A stretch of DNA of 64,000 nt from positions 2,046,001 to 2,110,000 of the forward strand of contig CM056878.1 of NCBI GenBank assembly GCA_029876055.1, read 5' to 3'. The stretch's first letter is position 1. Every line of letters begins with the position of its first letter. Shown here piece after piece: positions 59,859 through 64,000 of this stretch. Source of the DNA: Madurella fahalii (taxonomy: Eukaryota; Ascomycota; Sordariomycetes; Sordariales). Under the pieces are notes generated by a model. That model worked only from the letters and a program-made list of their open reading frames with translations. It made no database searches and was not told where the DNA came from. A program made the translations under genes and the position numbers.

Positions 59859-61745
59859 TCACCGCACCATCGCGCCGACAACCCCAGCAATCTCGCCAAA
59901 CAACACCCCCTTGAACACCGCCTCGCCCATCTCCTCGCCCCAGTGCCCAGCCTTCTTCAGCCTCTCCTTCCACGCCTCCTTCTGCGCGGGGTGCATCTCC
60001 TCCCAGCTCCTCACCTCGCCATGCCGTTCCTCATCCAGCCCTTCCACCTTCACTCCACCCCCCTCCCCGTCAGGAGCAGCATTCAACACCACCAACTTAC
60101 TACCGTCACCTTCCTTGCCCAGCGCGCCTTTCAGCCTCTCGCGAAACTCATCAAACACCCCCGCCGTGGGTACACTCCCATACGCATACTCGGGGCCGTG
60201 CCACCGGGCCGGTGTCCAGCCCCGCGCGCCAATAACCGGCCGCGCCAGCCCTTTGACTTCTAGTAGACCCTGCAGTAGAAGGGCAACCATGCCAAAGAAG
60301 ATGGCCGAGAAGATGATCAACTCCCGCGGTGAGGGGCCATGGCTCTTCAGACCCAGCACATAGCGCGGCGGCCGCGGCGGCCCGCGGGGCGTGCTGGTGG
60401 TTTTGAAGGTGAGTTTCCTGAGCGGGAGGGAGTGCACTACCAGGGTGTTTGCCATGGAGCCGATGGAGGCTAGCTTGAGGTGGGGTGCTCGGTGGGGGGT
60501 GTCTGAGGTTGAGGTTATCGGTTTAGGCGGCGGAGTGAAATGGGAGAAGGCGATGCCGGAGATGGGGCCTTGGTGGACTGCCTTGAGGGTCGTCACGGGG
60601 TGGAGCTTGGTAATGAGGTTGACGTCGGACACAGTTGAGGTCTGATGCTCGAGGGTGTAGACGGCGATGGAGCTGTCCTGGCCCGTGACAGCGATGGTGA
60701 ACTGGGTGTCGAGCTGTCTTGTCGAGGGGCCGATTGGTGGGGAGAGGTTGCGGACGGCCATGCCGGTAGCGCGGGAGATGTTTTTGGGGAGGTGCGCGGA
60801 TATGGCGAGGCGGGCTTTGGTCTTGCTTTCTTCGCCTTCCGCTCCTTTGCCGAGGTCAGACGCTTTTGGGAGGCGGAAGCCCTGCAGGACGGCGCCCCCT
60901 GCTTGGGGGAGGTTGGCGACGGCCAAGATGAAGTTGGGTGTGAGGTAGCGGATGGCGCGGAAGGACGGGCGGGCTTTGGCTCCGCTCGATTCGTCATGCG
61001 GCATGGTAAAGATGGAGTGGGGGCCGGTGGTGTCGGCCTTGGAGATGTTCATGACGTAGAGGTCGTAGTCGTCGCAGTATGCCAGCTGGTACTCATCGTC
61101 GGAGATCTGGAGCACGTCCAGGTCCATCGCCTCCTTCACGAGCTCTACCTTCCCTCGGAGCTTTGGCGCCGGGCTGTTGTTGCCAGCCGGAGGAATGTCA
61201 AAGATGGCAATTTGCGGATCTTTGGCACGGCCGGTGGCGCCCGTCGCAACTGCACCGACCTGGCTTGACCCGGTATACTGCGGCGATATCCTCAGAACCC
61301 TCTGGTATGCCTCGGGGTCGGTCGATGAGAACAGGCCGGACCGAGAGAGCTCGACGATCTTGGGCGCCGCAGCGGCTCCGGCTTTTGTCTTGGAGGGCAG
61401 GTCGGCCGCAAACACGCGGAAATGCTCGTTCTTTCCTTTTTGAATGTCGGCTTCGCTCGAGTTGATGCCTGCGTAGAAGAATACAGAATTCTTCCTCCGG
61501 GAGCCGACGGCGAGCGTATTGACGCTGTCCTCGTCGCGGCTGAGTTCGAGCTCGGAGACGATCTGCAAGGACTCTTCGCGCGAGGCGTCTAGGACCGTCA
61601 CTTTGTTCCCGACACCGCTCCGAAACGCGACAGCGGTGCCGCCGCCACCGCCAACCAAGAGACGATTCGCATTCTGGGGGTCAAAGTCGACGGCGTAGAG
61701 AGGGTACGACAGCCGGAGCTCGGCCGAGGGAATGGCAGGTGCCAT
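59859..61745 (-). CDS. sec12: Sec12-type guanine nucleotide exchange factor for Sar1
   Basis: One exon on the minus strand, 628 aa, starting MAPAIPSAELRLSYPLYAVD. The first 460 residues form a WD40-type beta-propeller. Its N-terminal glycine loop (LLVGGGGGT, then KVTVLD) matches the region that carries the potassium-binding K loop of Sec12. A single membrane span lies at about residues 475-495 (ELIIFSAIFFGMVALLLQGL), with the remaining 130 residues in the ER lumen. Sec12 sits in the ER membrane and loads Sar1 with GTP, starting COPII assembly. The frame continues upstream for 116 codons, but that part has no family resemblance and the ATG at 61745 fits the fold. The length is close to fungal Sec12. 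Confidence 0.9.
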   Translation of the reverse strand: MAPAIPSAELRLSYPLYAVDFDPQNANRLLVGGGGGTAVAFRSGVGNKVTVLDASREESLQIVSELELSRDEDSVNTLAVGSRRKNSVFFYAGINSSEADIQKGKNEHFRVFAADLPSKTKAGAAAAPKIVELSRSGLFSSTDPEAYQRVLRISPQYTGSSQVGAVATGATGRAKDPQIAIFDIPPAGNNSPAPKLRGKVELVKEAMDLDVLQISDDEYQLAYCDDYDLYVMNISKADTTGPHSIFTMPHDESSGAKARPSFRAIRYLTPNFILAVANLPQAGGAVLQGFRLPKASDLGKGAEGEESKTKARLAISAHLPKNISRATGMAVRNLSPPIGPSTRQLDTQFTIAVTGQDSSIAVYTLEHQTSTVSDVNLITKLHPVTTLKAVHQGPISGIAFSHFTPPPKPITSTSDTPHRAPHLKLASIGSMANTLVVHSLPLRKLTFKTTSTPRGPPRPPRYVLGLKSHGPSPRELIIFSAIFFGMVALLLQGLLEVKGLARPVIGARGWTPARWHGPEYAYGSVPTAGVFDEFRERLKGALGKEGDGSKLVVLNAAPDGEGGGVKVEGLDEERHGEVRSWEEMHPAQKEAWKERLKKAGHWGEEMGEAVFKGVLFGEIAGVVGAMVR

Positions 61746-62317
61746 TGGTTGGGCCGCAGCAGTTGTGAGGGGACGATTAGAACAAGAATTCGGCGGGTGC
61801 GTGCCTGCAGTACTAAAGACGTACGGGACTTGGGTCCGGATGGCTCTTCTGGCTGGAAGCAACTGCGACGAAGTCCGTGGGACCAGGAGACCCGGAGACT
61901 GTGAGACCGTGAGAAGATGGAGTTCCGTGGAGCCAACACGGACAGCGACTTTTGTGTCCTTTGGGCCAAAGCCAATCAGCTGCCGGCAATGCGCTTCGCT
62001 GTAAGCTTGTGAATCTTGGCGTGGGTCCGAGCCGGGGGAAGCTCCAGAGCCTTGCTGCAACGCGGGGAATGACGTCGATCCCGTCTGTTGCATCCCTGGT
62101 TCCGCTGGGGCAGCTCAAAAGTTCGGACGGGGGAAGGACATGGACAAACATCTCATTTACCGCGCAATAGACCGGCGGTCGGAGCGGAGCTGTACAAGAG
62201 CGTCTTCAGTCTTCATTCTCGTGCCTCGTACCTCGTACCACACACGCACCAAACAGGATAAAGATAAAGTAAAATAAAAACGCACATGAAAATATTTTAA
62301 TTACACATCAGTATCCA
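61746..62317. other. intergenic region, SEC12 promoter and ALDH 3' flank
   Basis: SEC12 lies left and ALDH right, both on the minus strand. An AT-rich block at 62260-62310 (AAATATTTTAATTACA) is probably the ALDH 3' end with its polyadenylation region. Confidence 0.6.
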
Positions 62318-63990
62318 TTAGACTGCCATGTTGACATGAACCGCCTTGATATTGCAATACGCCGCCAACCCGGCCTCGCCCAGTTCCCTCCCAATGCCCG
62401 ACTGCTTCACGCCTCCAAATGGGATCCGGTAGTCAGAATCGTTGCTGCTGTTGATCCAGACCATGCCCGCTTCAATCTCCCTAGCCACTCTGTGCGCCCG
62501 GGTTAGGTCCTTGGTAAAGATGGCTGACCCAAGACCATAGGTCGTGTCGTTCGCCAGCTCGATGGCTTCCTCCTCCGTCTTGAACGTAACAATGGCCACG
62601 CAAGGGCCAAAGATCTCCTCCCGGAAAATCTTCATGGCCGGTTTCACATTGGTGAAGACTGTTGGCTGGATAAAGAAGCCCTTGCCCTTGTGCGGTGCCG
62701 CCTCCCCGCCTAGGACGATAGTCGCGCCCTCTTCTTTTCCGGAGTTGATGTAGCTGAGCACGCGGTCGTACTGCGCCTTGGTCACCTGCGGTCCGTGGAA
62801 CGTGGCTTCCTCGAAGGGGTCGCCCAGGACCGAGATCTCCTTGACTTTGGCCTTGAATTTCTCCAGGAAGGCGTCGTGGATCTTCTCGTGAACCATGATG
62901 CGCGATGTAGCGGTGCAGATCTGCCCCTGGTTGCTCATGATGCCGATGTGGGACCACGTGGCTGCGAGATCGAGGTCGGCGTCGTCGAAGACAATCAGCG
63001 GCGACTTGCCGCCCGTTTCAAGCGTGATGTTCTTCATAGTAACGGAAGCCATCTTCATAATCTCCTTCCCGGTAGCAGTGCTGCCAGTGAAGGCAATCTT
63101 GTCCACATGCGGGTGCTGGACGAGCGCCGCGCCGGCTTCTCGGCCGTGCCCATTGATGATGTTCACCACCCCGGGCGGGAACCCGGCCTCCTTGATAAGC
63201 TGTGCCACGTAAAGCATCGAAAGAGGCGTTTGCTCGGCGAGCTTGAGAACCACCGTGTTGCCGCAGCAAAGCGCCGGGCCTAGCTTCCAGGCGGCCATGT
63301 CAAGCGGGTAGTTCCACGGGATGATCTGGCCGCAGACGCCGAGGGGCTCCTTGATCGTGTAAGCGAATTTGGCCGGGCCGACGTCAATCACCTGGCCAAA
63401 GTTCTTGTCGGCATAGCCGGCGTAGTACTTGAGCACGTTGACCACCTCGGGCACGTTCTCGCCCAGGGCCACAGAGTAGGGCTTGCCGTTGTCGAGGCAC
63501 TCGATAGTGGCCAGCGTCTCGGCATGCTGAGCTACCAGATCGGCCAGCTTCACCATCAGGGCACCGCGCTCGGTGCCCGAGAGCGATTTCCACGAGGGAT
63601 CCTTGAATGCCTTGCGGGCAGCAGCCACTGCCGCGTCGACATCGTCCTCGGTCGCCGCGAAGACGGAGCAGATTTCCTCCTCGGTTCTGGGGCGCTTGTT
63701 AGTGGTGGGCTGACACGCCACAGCTGGCTCACGCACGTGGGGTTGATGGAGGCAATCTTTTGTCCGTTGCTGCTCTTGACAAACTCGTTGTTGATGAAGA
63801 GGCCCAGCGGCTGGGTCCACCTCTTGCCGTTTGGGGCCGTGAGTTCTACCTCCATCTTCGGCTGTCTGGCCTGAGAAGTTGATGAGAAACTACGCAAAGT
63901 GCCAACAGGAAGCAGCCTGGTCGATTGGTTTCTAGCTGCGAGGGCCACCCTCTTCCAAGCGTTCGAGGTCCGCAGCAGGATGACGACCAT
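62318..63990 (-). CDS. aldehyde dehydrogenase, mitochondrial type
   Basis: Two exons, 63737..63990 and 62318..63686 (540 aa), with a 50-bp intron (GTGCGT...CCAG, branch CACTAAC). The N-terminus MVVILLRTSNAWKRVALAAR, with RSFSSTSQARQPK, is a likely matrix-targeting peptide. An internal ATG (MEVELTAPNGKRW) just after it could give a cytosolic form. The NAD-binding site is in FTGSTATGKEI, the general base Glu308 in LETGGKSP and the nucleophile Cys342 in GQICTATSR. It oxidises acetaldehyde or other aldehydes to acids with NAD(P)+, like yeast Ald4/Ald5 or Aspergillus aldA. The substrate cannot be fixed from sequence. Its start is 10 bp from the window edge, so the promoter is outside. Confidence 0.95.
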
Positions 63991-64000
63991 TTTATCTACA

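Noticed and set aside
61746..62093. 116-codon N-terminal extension of SEC12
   Set aside because: Open but unlike the family; the ATG at 61745 begins the propeller directly.
1..64000. tRNA, rRNA, CRISPR, intact transposon
   Set aside because: A visual scan found no convincing A/B box pair, no rRNA, no spaced direct repeats, and no transposase or reverse transcriptase frame. The CENP-B-type gene is transposase-derived but reads as a host regulator. A covariance-model scan would be more sensitive for tRNA.

Overview
The window looks like nuclear DNA of a filamentous ascomycete, most likely a sordariomycete (Sordariales/Chaetomiaceae is my guess). The genes carry short GT-AG introns, mostly 47-160 bp, with CTAAC/CTGAC-type branch sites 10-30 nt before the acceptor. 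Promoters hold long pyrimidine tracts, coding GC is high, and several protein families are fungus-specific. I found no bacterial-style operons, CRISPR arrays, rRNA, convincing tRNA or intact transposon. All gene models are spliced by eye; each keeps its reading frame, and most match the usual length of their family.

Left part (1-25 kb): the 3' end of an MSS51-like gene; a PXA-domain gene whose halves are separated by an unusually long 1.6-kb intron; a CENP-B/pogo-type DNA-binding protein on the minus strand with about 6.5 kb of gene-poor DNA upstream; the seven-exon GTPase gene DRG1/RBG1; a 1554-residue ankyrin protein with a long E/R/K-rich helix; and a convergent pair, ALKBH6-like dioxygenase and DFG10/SRD5A3-like polyprenol reductase, whose stop codons are only about 30 bp apart.

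Middle part (26-43 kb): ATP synthase delta (five exons), an acidic DUF2457-like protein, the COPII GTPase SAR1, a patatin-like lipid hydrolase with a membrane anchor, a small secreted protein with a probable GPI signal, and a Ser/Thr/Pro-rich GPI cell-wall protein. A 6.3-kb gene-poor stretch follows.

Right part (48-64 kb): a C2H2 zinc-finger protein; a chitin deacetylase with three CBM18 chitin-binding modules and a Thr/Ser/Arg minisatellite linker; a divergent pair of DUF5672 paralogues; the WD40 membrane protein SEC12; and a mitochondrial-type aldehyde dehydrogenase.

The genes do not form one pathway. Two small themes stand out: SAR1 and its exchange factor SEC12 are both here (about 25 kb apart), and three cell-surface genes (two GPI proteins and the chitin deacetylase) lie within 15 kb of one another. 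The points most worth a second look are the 1.6-kb intron with a possible internal promoter, the two genes whose frame is kept only by an atypical mini-intron or a 1-nt indel, and the divergent DUF5672 pair with unequal GC content.
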